Shown one piece after another: positions 11,427-18,749 of a stretch of 64,000 nt of DNA (positions are counted from its first letter, which is position 1; each line of letters begins with the position of its first letter). The notes below the pieces were generated by a model that was not told the origin of the DNA, did no database searches, and worked only from the letters and a program-made list of their open reading frames with translations. This DNA is from Burkholderiales bacterium (GTDB lineage: Bacteria > Pseudomonadota > Gammaproteobacteria > Burkholderiales > SG8-39), in NCBI GenBank assembly GCA_020848075.1, contig JADLAV010000013.1:1-64000 (forward strand), written 5' to 3'. Both the position numbers and the translations under genes were made by a program.

Positions 11427-12209
11427 ATGCTTTCCGATGCCGACCGCAAGAAGGCCGCCGAATCCCTGATCGACGCGGAAAAGGAGCGAAAGTCGGTCGT
11501 TCAGCTCTCGAAGACGTGGCCGGACATCACCCTCGAGGACGCCTACGCGATCCAGAGTCTCGTCAATCAGATGAAGGTCGCCGCCGGCTCCAAGATCATC
11601 GGCAACAAGATCGGCCTCACGTCGAAGGCTATGCAGCAGTCCTCCCAGATCGACGAGCCGGACTACGGCGCGCTGCACGACTACATGGTGATCGAGGACG
11701 GTGCCAAGGTCCCGTTCGAGCGGTTCATCGTGCCCCGAGTGGAGCCGGAGCTCGTCTTCGTGCTCGGCAAGTCCCTCAAGGGTCCGGGCGTGGGTCTGCT
11801 CGATGTGCTGCGCGCAACCGAGTACGTGGTGCCCGCGATCGAGATCATCGACGCGCGCGTGCAGAACCCGCGCAAGATCTTCGATACCGTTGCCGACAAC
11901 GGCGCGGCGGCCGGGCTCGTCATCGGCGGCCGCGCGGTCGGACCGATGGACGTCGACTTGCGGTGGGTCGGTGCGCTGCTCTACCGCAACGCGGACATCG
12001 AGGAGACGGGGATCGCCGCTGGCGTCCTCGGGCACCCGGCCGTCGCGATTGCGTGGCTCGCCAACAAGGTTGGCAGATTCGGAACGGTGCTGGAGCCGGG
12101 CCGCGTCATGCTTTCCGGCTCGTTCACGCGTCCGGTATGGGCGGCAAAGGGCGACACGCTGCGCGCCGACTTCGGCTCGCTCGGCAGCATCTCGGTGCAG
12201 TTCGTCTAG
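11427..12209 (+). CDS. 2-oxopent-4-enoate / 2-oxohept-3-enedioate hydratase family protein
   Basis: 260 aa, the size of HpaH/MhpD/DmpE hydratases, which add water to the 2-oxo-enoate made late in aromatic meta-cleavage pathways using a divalent metal. Family blocks are GNKIGLTSKAMQQ, RVEPELVFVLGKSLKG (acidic metal-binding residues), VVPAIEIIDAR and DNGAAAGLVIGG. The N-terminus resembles HpaH (homoprotocatechuate branch) more than MhpD. A good RBS (AGGAGA) is 6 bp before the ATG. It is divergent from the CoA-ester operon and close to the semialdehyde dehydrogenase and LigB-type dioxygenase genes, which fits one pathway. No aldolase or tautomerase gene is seen nearby. Confidence 0.85.
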   Translation: MLSDADRKKAAESLIDAEKERKSVVQLSKTWPDITLEDAYAIQSLVNQMKVAAGSKIIGNKIGLTSKAMQQSSQIDEPDYGALHDYMVIEDGAKVPFERFIVPRVEPELVFVLGKSLKGPGVGLLDVLRATEYVVPAIEIIDARVQNPRKIFDTVADNGAAAGLVIGGRAVGPMDVDLRWVGALLYRNADIEETGIAAGVLGHPAVAIAWLANKVGRFGTVLEPGRVMLSGSFTRPVWAAKGDTLRADFGSLGSISVQFV

Positions 12210-12217
12210 CAGGCATT

Positions 12218-12239
12218 CCCGCGTTTCGCGTCACGCGGG
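12218..12239. terminator. hairpin between convergent genes, possible terminator
   Basis: CCCGCGT, an 8-nt loop and ACGCGGG form a 7-bp GC-rich stem between the hydratase stop and the amidohydrolase stop. There is no U-tract on either strand, so intrinsic termination is uncertain. Confidence 0.35.
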
Positions 12240-12242
12240 CGG

Positions 12243-13253
12243 TCAGAGCCGCAGCAGCCGGCGGGCGTTCTCACCGGTGATCGCCCGCTTTGCCGCGTCG
12301 TCCAGGCCGCCGTGCGCGGCCACGACCTCGACCGGCCGCTCATAGGCGATCGGGAAGCAGTAGTCGCTGCCCATCAGCACCCGGTCGGCGCCGATCACGC
12401 GGACCAGGTAGTCCAGGACGTCGTCGGAGTAGCCGATCGTGTCGTAGTAAAACCGGCGCAGGTACTCCACGGGACCATGCGCGATGTGCTTGAGGTCCTG
12501 GCGCTTCTCCCAGCCGCGGTTCAGCCGCCCGACCAGCCAAGGAAACGCGCCGCCGGCATGCGGCAGCACGATCGCGAGCTGCGGGAACCGATCGAGCACG
12601 CCGCCGAAGACGAGATGCGCGGCCGCGATCGCCGTCTCGAACGGATTGCCGAGCAGGTTGGTGAGATAGAACCTGCCCAGCCGTTCGGGCGCGAGCACGA
12701 AGATCGGATGCAGGAAGATGGGGAGCCCGAGCGCCTCGATCCGCTCGTACACCGGAAAGAACGCCTGGTCCGACAGCTCGCGATCGTTCACGCGGGTCGC
12801 CAGGTAGAACCCGCGCACACCCGGGAGTGTCGCGGCACGGTCGACCTCCTTGACCGCGAGATCGGGCTCGTGCATCGGCAGCGCGGCGAGTCCGACCAGG
12901 CGCGCGGGCGCACGCTCGTGCGCCCGCGCGATCTCCTCGTTGTAGGTCGCCGCGAGGCGCTCGCCGAGACTCCGGCCGGCCCAGTAGGCCATCGGCTGCG
13001 AGAGCGAGAGCGCGTGTACTTCGACGCCCTGCTCGTCCATCGCCTGCAGCCTCGCATCGAGGTCGACGAACCGCGGTCCCACCGGCCCGGTCGTCAAGTG
13101 TCCGATCTTGAACTGCGGCCCCTTGCCCTCGACCTCGCGCCATTCGAGCCCGTGCGCCGGACCCTCCTTGGCGAGGAGATCGAGGAACGCTCGCGGATAC
13201 CAGTGGGCGTGGACGTCGATCGGGCCGCGGCCGGCCGCGGTGGTTGCACTCAT
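12243..13253 (-). CDS. amidohydrolase-family decarboxylase-like protein (ACMSD-like)
   Basis: 336 aa TIM-barrel amidohydrolase of the amidohydrolase_2 / ACMS-decarboxylase group. The N-terminal metal motif is IDVHAHWYP (HxH). LPIFLHPIF and VLPHAGGAFPWLVGRLNRGW supply further His ligands, and MGSDYCFPIAY holds the catalytic Asp. Members decarboxylate aromatic or muconate-semialdehyde acids without oxidation, although some are hydrolases. It is convergent with the oxo-enoate hydratase and lies upstream of, but opposite to, the semialdehyde dehydrogenase. That placement fits a decarboxylation step in a modified meta pathway. The substrate is not predictable. Confidence 0.8.
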   Translation of the reverse strand: MSATTAAGRGPIDVHAHWYPRAFLDLLAKEGPAHGLEWREVEGKGPQFKIGHLTTGPVGPRFVDLDARLQAMDEQGVEVHALSLSQPMAYWAGRSLGERLAATYNEEIARAHERAPARLVGLAALPMHEPDLAVKEVDRAATLPGVRGFYLATRVNDRELSDQAFFPVYERIEALGLPIFLHPIFVLAPERLGRFYLTNLLGNPFETAIAAAHLVFGGVLDRFPQLAIVLPHAGGAFPWLVGRLNRGWEKRQDLKHIAHGPVEYLRRFYYDTIGYSDDVLDYLVRVIGADRVLMGSDYCFPIAYERPVEVVAAHGGLDDAAKRAITGENARRLLRL

Positions 13254-13326
13254 GGCGTCATCGGCAATGCAGCAGGGGCGATGTCAGGCGCGTCCGCGCG
13301 TTGCGCAGGCTGGCCGCGCGGGCGGG

Positions 13327-13332
13327 TACAAT
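13327..13332 (+). promoter_or_regulatory. candidate -10 element before the semialdehyde dehydrogenase gene
   Basis: TACAAT in the 231-bp divergent gap between the amidohydrolase and aldehyde dehydrogenase genes. The nearest -35-like hexamer (TTGCGC, 13301) is 20 bp away, longer than ideal, so the assignment is weak. Confidence 0.25.
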
Positions 13333-13484
13333 ATCACGGCTAGCGCGGTCGCCGATCGCTGTCGCCAATGCCTGTCGGTGCGCAAGCGCTGCGGGCGGGG
13401 CCTTGCCCGCATCATGCTGCGCGTCGTGCGCGCGTCGTGCGTCCTCACGAGCGTCCGCCCTGCCGAATTCCACGAGGTGAACAG

Positions 13485-14981
13485 ATGAGCCGACCCGCCG
13501 CCAAGCTCTCCCGCGAGGAGCACAAGGAGATCCGCAACTTCATCGGCGGCGAATTCGTCGCCGCGAAGTCGGGCAAGACGTTCGAGAACCGCTCGCCGGC
13601 CGATGGCCGGCTGATCGGCCACGTCGCGGAGGCGGGCGAGCCCGAGGTCGACGCTGCCGTGCGGGCGGCACGCGCCGCGCTCGCCGGGCCCTGGGGTCAG
13701 ATGGACGTCGCGAAGCGCACCGAGATGCTGCACGCGGTGGCCGACGAGATCAACCGGCGCTTCGACGATTTCCTGCAGGCGGAGGTGGCCGACACCGGCA
13801 AGCCCGTGAGCCTGGCGAGCCATCTCGACATCCCGCGGGGGGCAGCGAACTTCAAGATCTTCGCCGACGTGGTGAAGAACGTGCCGGCCGAGGCGTTCCA
13901 GATGGCAACGCCCGACGGCCGCGGCGCGCTCAATTACTCGATTCGCGTGCCGAAAGGCGTGGTGGCGGTGATCTGCCCGTGGAACCTGCCTCTTCTGCTG
14001 ATGACCTGGAAAGTCGGACCGGCGCTCGCGTGCGGCAACGCCGTCGTGGTGAAGCCCTCGGAGGAGACGCCTTCCACCGCGACCCTGCTCGGCGAGGTGA
14101 TGAACGCGGTCGGCGTGCCGAAAGGGGTATACAACGTCGTGCACGGCTTCGGCCCGGAGTCGGCGGGCGAATTTCTCACGCGTCACCGCGGCGTGGATGC
14201 GATCACCTTCACCGGCGAGACGCGCACCGGCACCGCGATCATGAAGGCGGCCGCCGACGGCGTGCGCGCGGTGTCCTTCGAGCTCGGCGGCAAGAACGCG
14301 GCGGTGGTGTTCGCCGACTGCGACTTCGATGCGGCGATCGAGGGTGTCGGCCGCGCGGTCTTCGCCAACTGCGGGCAGGTCTGCCTCGGCACCGAGCGCG
14401 TCTACGTCGAGCGGCCGATCTTCGAGAAGTTCGTGCAGGCCCTGAAAGCGAAAGCCGAGGGGTTCAAGCTCGGCCGGCCCGAGGACCAGGGCACCACGAT
14501 GGGTCCGCTCATCAGCGAGGAGCATCGCCGCAAGGTGCTCTCCTATTACAAGAAGGCGGTCGAGGACGGCGCCAAGGTCGTGTCCGGCGGCGGTGTGCCC
14601 GACATGCCCGGCGACCTGCGGGCGGGCGCATGGATCCAGCCGACCATCTGGACCGGGCTGCCGGAGACTTCCGCGGTGATCCGCGAGGAGATTTTCGGAC
14701 CGTGCTGCCACATCGCTCCGTTCGACGCCGAGGAGGAGGCGATCCGCCTCGCGAACGACACCCCCTACGGGCTGGCGACGACCATCTGGACGACGAACCT
14801 CGCGCGCGCGCACCGCGTCGCGGCGCGCATCGACGTCGGCATCACGTGGGTGAACAGCTGGTTCCTGCGCGACCTGCGCACGCCGTTCGGCGGCGCGAAG
14901 GAGTCGGGCATCGGTCGCGAGGGCGGCGTCCACTCGCTCGAGTTCTACACCGAGCTGCGCAACGTGTGCGTCAAGCTCTGA
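13485..14981 (+). CDS. 2-hydroxymuconate / 2-aminomuconate semialdehyde dehydrogenase-like ALDH
   Basis: 498 aa NAD-dependent aldehyde dehydrogenase. The cofactor region is ICPWNLPLLLMTWKVGPALA with KPSEETPST. The general-base Glu is in SFELGGKNAAVVF, and the nucleophile Cys is in FANCGQVCLGTERVYVE. The C-terminus LRDLRTPFGGAKESGIGREG is typical of the DmpC/XylG/AmnC/HpaE group acting on ring-cleavage semialdehydes. The ATG at 13485 follows a short purine-rich stretch. The LigB-type dioxygenase gene starts 31 bp downstream on the same strand. The oxidised semialdehyde could be hydroxy-, amino- or carboxymethyl-substituted; sequence alone does not decide. Confidence 0.88.
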   Translation: MSRPAAKLSREEHKEIRNFIGGEFVAAKSGKTFENRSPADGRLIGHVAEAGEPEVDAAVRAARAALAGPWGQMDVAKRTEMLHAVADEINRRFDDFLQAEVADTGKPVSLASHLDIPRGAANFKIFADVVKNVPAEAFQMATPDGRGALNYSIRVPKGVVAVICPWNLPLLLMTWKVGPALACGNAVVVKPSEETPSTATLLGEVMNAVGVPKGVYNVVHGFGPESAGEFLTRHRGVDAITFTGETRTGTAIMKAAADGVRAVSFELGGKNAAVVFADCDFDAAIEGVGRAVFANCGQVCLGTERVYVERPIFEKFVQALKAKAEGFKLGRPEDQGTTMGPLISEEHRRKVLSYYKKAVEDGAKVVSGGGVPDMPGDLRAGAWIQPTIWTGLPETSAVIREEIFGPCCHIAPFDAEEEAIRLANDTPYGLATTIWTTNLARAHRVAARIDVGITWVNSWFLRDLRTPFGGAKESGIGREGGVHSLEFYTELRNVCVKL

Positions 14982-15012
14982 CGATACGCACGAGGCCGAA
15001 GAGGAGCGGGGC

Positions 15013-15864
15013 ATGGCCGGAGTTGTGGCAGCGATGGTGGTCGCGCACGTCCCCACGCTCGGGCGCAAGGAGATCACGCCGGACTTCCAGCAGACGCTCG
15101 TCCAGGGCGAGCGCGTTCTCGGCGAGGCGGTGCGCCGCTCGCTCGCGCCGGACCTGTGGGTGCTGGTTTCGGCGCACTGGGTTGCGACCTTCGACTGGCT
15201 CGCGACGGGGCAGCCGGTGCACGACGGCGTGTGCGTCGCCGACGAGGCGCCGAACCTGATCCCGGGCATTCCGTACAAGTACCGCGGCGATCCCGAGTTC
15301 GCCCAGGCGCTGGTCGAAGCGCTCAAGTCTGCCGATGCGCCCGCGGCGGTCAACGACTCGCCGCACTACAACTGGGACTACGGCACGTTCGTACCACTGT
15401 CCCACCTGGACCCGGGCGCGGAAGTCGCGGTGGTCGGCCTGCCTTCGGTGCTCATGGCCGATCACGCGGAGTGCATGCGTGCCGGCGCGGCGGTGCACGC
15501 CACCGCGAAGCGGCTCGGCCGGCGCGTGGCAGTCATCGCAAGCACCGCCTTCGCCCATGCACTCGTCCGCGGTCGCCACAACTGGCCAGCGCCCGAGCGC
15601 ATGGCAGCGGACAAGGCGTTCATCGAGTTGCTCGAGCGCGGGGCGATCGACGAGGCGGTCGGCGGGTTCGGTGACTACTGCCGCAAGAGCGTCGTCGAGA
15701 TGGGCGGCCGACCGCTCGCGACGCTCCTCGGAGTTGCGCAAGCGCTGCAGGCCGACGGCACGACGCTCGCCGGCCGCCAGTACGGCGAGTACGCGCAGTC
15801 GTCTGCGAGCGGCAACGCGAACGTCCTGATCGCCGATCCGGACACGCTCGCCAGAGTGTGGTAG
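15013..15864 (+). CDS. class III (LigB-type) extradiol ring-cleavage dioxygenase
   Basis: 283 aa, one catalytic LigB domain. These Fe(II) enzymes cleave catechol-like or aminophenol rings next to the hydroxyl. The N-terminal His is in VAHVPTLGRKE, VLVSAHWVATFDWL gives a second conserved His, NDSPHYNWDYGTFVPL matches the substrate-side loop, and ASTAFAHALV carries the acid-base His region. It resembles type III homoprotocatechuate 2,3-dioxygenase and the catalytic subunit of 2-aminophenol 1,6-dioxygenase. No companion alpha subunit gene is adjacent. It is co-directional with the upstream semialdehyde dehydrogenase, so cleavage and oxidation of the product are probably sequential steps. Confidence 0.85.
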   Translation: MAGVVAAMVVAHVPTLGRKEITPDFQQTLVQGERVLGEAVRRSLAPDLWVLVSAHWVATFDWLATGQPVHDGVCVADEAPNLIPGIPYKYRGDPEFAQALVEALKSADAPAAVNDSPHYNWDYGTFVPLSHLDPGAEVAVVGLPSVLMADHAECMRAGAAVHATAKRLGRRVAVIASTAFAHALVRGRHNWPAPERMAADKAFIELLERGAIDEAVGGFGDYCRKSVVEMGGRPLATLLGVAQALQADGTTLAGRQYGEYAQSSASGNANVLIADPDTLARVW

Positions 15865-15897
15865 CACGCCGCGCGGTTTCGGCTGCCGAAAGGCGGT

Positions 15898-16668
15898 TCA
15901 GCTCGCGGCCACCCAGCCGCCGTCGACGAAAAGCGTCTGCCCGGTCACGAAATCGGACGCCGGGCTCGCGAGATAGATCGCCGCGCCGAACAGGTCCTCC
16001 GGCACGGCGAGCCGGCCGAGCGGGATCCGGGCGACGAGGCGCTCGTAGCCTCCGCCCGCAAGCAGCTCGGCCCGGCTCGGCGTGGCGACGGCCGTCGGTG
16101 CCAGCGCGTTCACCCGGATGCCGTCAGCAGCCCACTCGAAGGCGAGCGCCTCGGTGAGATGCGACACCCCCGCCTTGATGCCGCCATAGACCGCGCGGCC
16201 CTTGATGATGCTGCGGCTGAACGTCGAGCTCAGGTTGATGATCTTGCCGTAGCCGCGCTCGCGCATCAGCGCACCGATGATCTGGCAGGAGAAGAAGAGG
16301 CCCTTGAAGCCGACGTCGAGCATCCGATCCCACTCGCCCTCCTCCATGTCCCAAGCGGGCTTGGTCACCGTGAACCCGGCGGCGTTGACGAGGATATCCG
16401 CCCCGCCGAAGCGTTCGACGACGAAGTCCTTGAGTCGGCGGATGTCGTCGACCCGGCTGATATCCAGGGCGCACGCCTCGGCGCGACGACCGACGGCCTC
16501 GATCTCGGCCCGGAGTTCCCGCAGCGCCGCTTCGCGGCGCGCGGTGACCGCGATGTCGGCTCCCGCCATGGCGAGGCCGAGCGCCAGCGCCCGGCCGATG
16601 CCCTCGCTCGCGCCAGTGACGACGGCAACCTTGCCTTTCAGGCTGAACTGACCCAGCAGATCGTCCAT
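15898..16668 (-). CDS. short-chain dehydrogenase/reductase
   Basis: 256 aa classical SDR. It has TGASEGIG for cofactor binding, NAAG, catalytic Ser in IINLSSTFS and YGGIK as the YxxxK motif, and it ends in FVDGGWVAAS. The ATG at 16668 starts at MDDLLGQFSLKGKVAVV. The gene is convergent with the dioxygenase and lies 74 bp downstream of the amidohydrolase on its own strand, so these two may be co-transcribed. A dehydrogenase for an alicyclic or side-chain alcohol intermediate is possible, but no substrate can be named. Confidence 0.85.
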   Translation of the reverse strand: MDDLLGQFSLKGKVAVVTGASEGIGRALALGLAMAGADIAVTARREAALRELRAEIEAVGRRAEACALDISRVDDIRRLKDFVVERFGGADILVNAAGFTVTKPAWDMEEGEWDRMLDVGFKGLFFSCQIIGALMRERGYGKIINLSSTFSRSIIKGRAVYGGIKAGVSHLTEALAFEWAADGIRVNALAPTAVATPSRAELLAGGGYERLVARIPLGRLAVPEDLFGAAIYLASPASDFVTGQTLFVDGGWVAAS

Positions 16669-16742
16669 TGACTCCAGCCTCCTTCGAGGATTTCTGGAAG
16701 CGCGCACTGACCGGGCGAAGCGCGAGCGCGCTGTTGCAGTGG

Positions 16743-17717
16743 CTACACCCGCAGCAGCCGCGCCGCGTTGCCGTGCAGCACCTTCGCCTTGTCCTCGGCG
16801 GAGAGCGCGATGCGCTCCATCCACTGCGTGCCGAGCCTGCTCGACTCGACGAACGGCCAGTCGACAGCGAAGAGGATTCGGTCGATGCCGAGCTCCTGGA
16901 TGCAGCACAGCATCGCCGGGTCGGAGAAGAAGCCGCTCGTCGTGACGTAAAAGTGCCGCGTGAAGGTATCGCGGAACGCGACCGGCGCGTTGCCGGGGCG
17001 GGAGAGCGCGTGATCGATCCGCCACAGGAGGTAGGGCAGGGTCTCGCCGAGATGTCCGAGGATCACCTTCAGGTCCGGGTACGCGTCGAACACCCCCGAG
17101 AGCACCATCCGGATTCCCGCGGTCGCCGTCTCGATCGTGAACCCCCAGCCCGCGTTCAACAGGCCGGGGAACTTCGGGTGGTATTCCTTCAGGTATGCCT
17201 CGATGATCGCCGGGTGCGGGATCGCCGGATGGAGGTAGATCGGCACGTCGAGCGCCTGCGCGCGCTCGAAGATCGGCCAGAAGCGCTGGTCGTCGATGAA
17301 GCGCTCGCCGCCGGTCAGGCCGTGGATCATCGCGCCTTTGAAGCCGAGCTCGTTCACGGTGCGCGCGAGCTCGTCGGCGGCCGCCTTGGGATCGGCGCTC
17401 GGCAGCACGGCGAACGCCGCGAAGCGGTCGGGTCGCGCCTTGCAGGTCTGGTACAGGCGGTCGTTGACCGCGCGGGCGACACGCACGGCCGTTGGCGCGT
17501 CGAGCTTCTGCGTCGCCGGCGCGCCGTGCGAGAGCACCTGCACGTCGACGCCGGCCTCGTCCATCTCTCTTAGCCGCAGCTCGCCGAGATCCTCGAGCTT
17601 CTCGCGCAGCTTGCCGCCGGTCTTGCCATCCAGCCCGGTGAAGAGCGCGGCGAGTTCCTTGTCATAGTAGTGCTCCTCGATCGCGATGACGCGGTGCTTC
17701 TCCTTGGTGATGGCCAT
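16743..17717 (-). CDS. amidohydrolase, gamma-resorcylate decarboxylase-like
   Basis: 324 aa amidohydrolase_2 protein. In place of the usual HxH the N-terminus reads IAIEEHYYD. An ExH motif is characteristic of gamma-resorcylate (2,6-dihydroxybenzoate) and related hydroxybenzoate decarboxylases. Other shared blocks, judged from memory, are RPDRFAAFAVLP, LDVPIYLHPAIPHP, VILGHLGETLPYLLWRIDHA, and RILFAVDWPFVES with the catalytic Asp. Such enzymes remove CO2 from hydroxylated benzoates non-oxidatively, and reversibly. The start at 17717 (MAITKEKHRV) is preferred to 17750. The nearby LigB dioxygenase and transhydroxylase-like molybdoenzyme make a dihydroxybenzoate route plausible but unproven. Confidence 0.75.
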   Translation of the reverse strand: MAITKEKHRVIAIEEHYYDKELAALFTGLDGKTGGKLREKLEDLGELRLREMDEAGVDVQVLSHGAPATQKLDAPTAVRVARAVNDRLYQTCKARPDRFAAFAVLPSADPKAAADELARTVNELGFKGAMIHGLTGGERFIDDQRFWPIFERAQALDVPIYLHPAIPHPAIIEAYLKEYHPKFPGLLNAGWGFTIETATAGIRMVLSGVFDAYPDLKVILGHLGETLPYLLWRIDHALSRPGNAPVAFRDTFTRHFYVTTSGFFSDPAMLCCIQELGIDRILFAVDWPFVESSRLGTQWMERIALSAEDKAKVLHGNAARLLRV

Positions 17718-17802
17718 GTCCCAGCTCCTCTTCGAAATCGCTTCGCGCACGCGGGCTCACCTTGGCGGCACCCGGACGCGCCGGCGTCGCGGTGAGCGGA
17801 GA

Positions 17803-18678
17803 CTATCGCCTCCGGCCCTCGCGCCTGACGCTATAGTACGTGCCTGCGAAGATCACCGCGGCGCCGGCGATGGTCCAGAGTTCGATCGCCTCGCCATAGA
17901 AGAGGAAGCCGACCACTGCGATCAGCGGCAACCGCAGGAAGTCGAAGGGCACGACGAACGCCGCGTCCGCGAGCCGGAAGGCGCGCGTCATGCAGTAATG
18001 CGCGCTGAAGCCGGCCGCGCCGACGCAGAAGATCCAAGGCAGGTCGGCGAGCGTCGGCGCCACCCACTGGCCGAGCGCGGGAACGAGCCCGAGCGGCAGC
18101 TGGATTGCGGACATGTAGAACAGCACCACCAGCGGCGCGTCGGTGTCCGAAAGCCGCTTGGTGGCGACCAGCGTCGAGGCGTACGCCAATGCGCCGGCGA
18201 GCATCACCAGGGCGGCTGGCTGGATGATCGCGAAGCCCGGCCGCAGGATCACGAGCACGCCGGCGAGGCCGAGCACGAGCATGACGACCCGGCCATGGTT
18301 GAGGCGCTCGTGGAGCAGCACCGCTGCCAGCACGGCCGTCCACACGGGTGTCGTGAACTCGATGGCGAACACGGTCGCGAGCGGCAGCAGCCCGATCGCG
18401 TAGATCCATGCGAACTGCCCGGCGAAGTGCAGCAGGTTTCGCACGACGTGCAGCCCGAACTTCGCGGTGCGGAGCGCCGCGCCGCCGTAGCGCGGCATGA
18501 TGGCGAAGACCATCGCGAGCCCGACCAGGCTGCGGAAGAACAGCACCTCGAAGGTGCCCATGGTGTCGCGGAGCTCGCGCACCCCGATCGCCATGGCCGA
18601 GAACGAGAGGAGCGTCCCGATCATCCACGCCGCGGCGCGGAGCGTGGCCGGAATGCGTCCAGCCCTGCGTATCGCCAT
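17803..18678 (-). CDS. DMT-superfamily (EamA) permease
   Basis: About 291 aa with ten hydrophobic segments and two EamA repeats. The first has FRSLVGLAMVFAIMP and EFTTPVWTAVLAAVLLHERL. The second has SALTY-like packing around RAFRLADAAFVVPFDFLRLP and ends with GTYYSVRREGRRR. The pattern is that of the RhaT/EamA group at the inner membrane. The ATG at 18678 is used; a GTG at 18690 with a G-rich RBS is an alternative. It lies between the decarboxylase-like gene and the molybdoenzyme gene on the same strand, so it may move an aromatic substrate or product. That is inferred from context. Confidence 0.82.
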   Translation of the reverse strand: MAIRRAGRIPATLRAAAWMIGTLLSFSAMAIGVRELRDTMGTFEVLFFRSLVGLAMVFAIMPRYGGAALRTAKFGLHVVRNLLHFAGQFAWIYAIGLLPLATVFAIEFTTPVWTAVLAAVLLHERLNHGRVVMLVLGLAGVLVILRPGFAIIQPAALVMLAGALAYASTLVATKRLSDTDAPLVVLFYMSAIQLPLGLVPALGQWVAPTLADLPWIFCVGAAGFSAHYCMTRAFRLADAAFVVPFDFLRLPLIAVVGFLFYGEAIELWTIAGAAVIFAGTYYSVRREGRRR

Positions 18679-18749
18679 GTCCTGCGCCACGTCGCCCCCG
18701 TTTTACATGCACCCCGGGGAGTCGGGGGTTCATGGGGTGGCGCAGTGTA

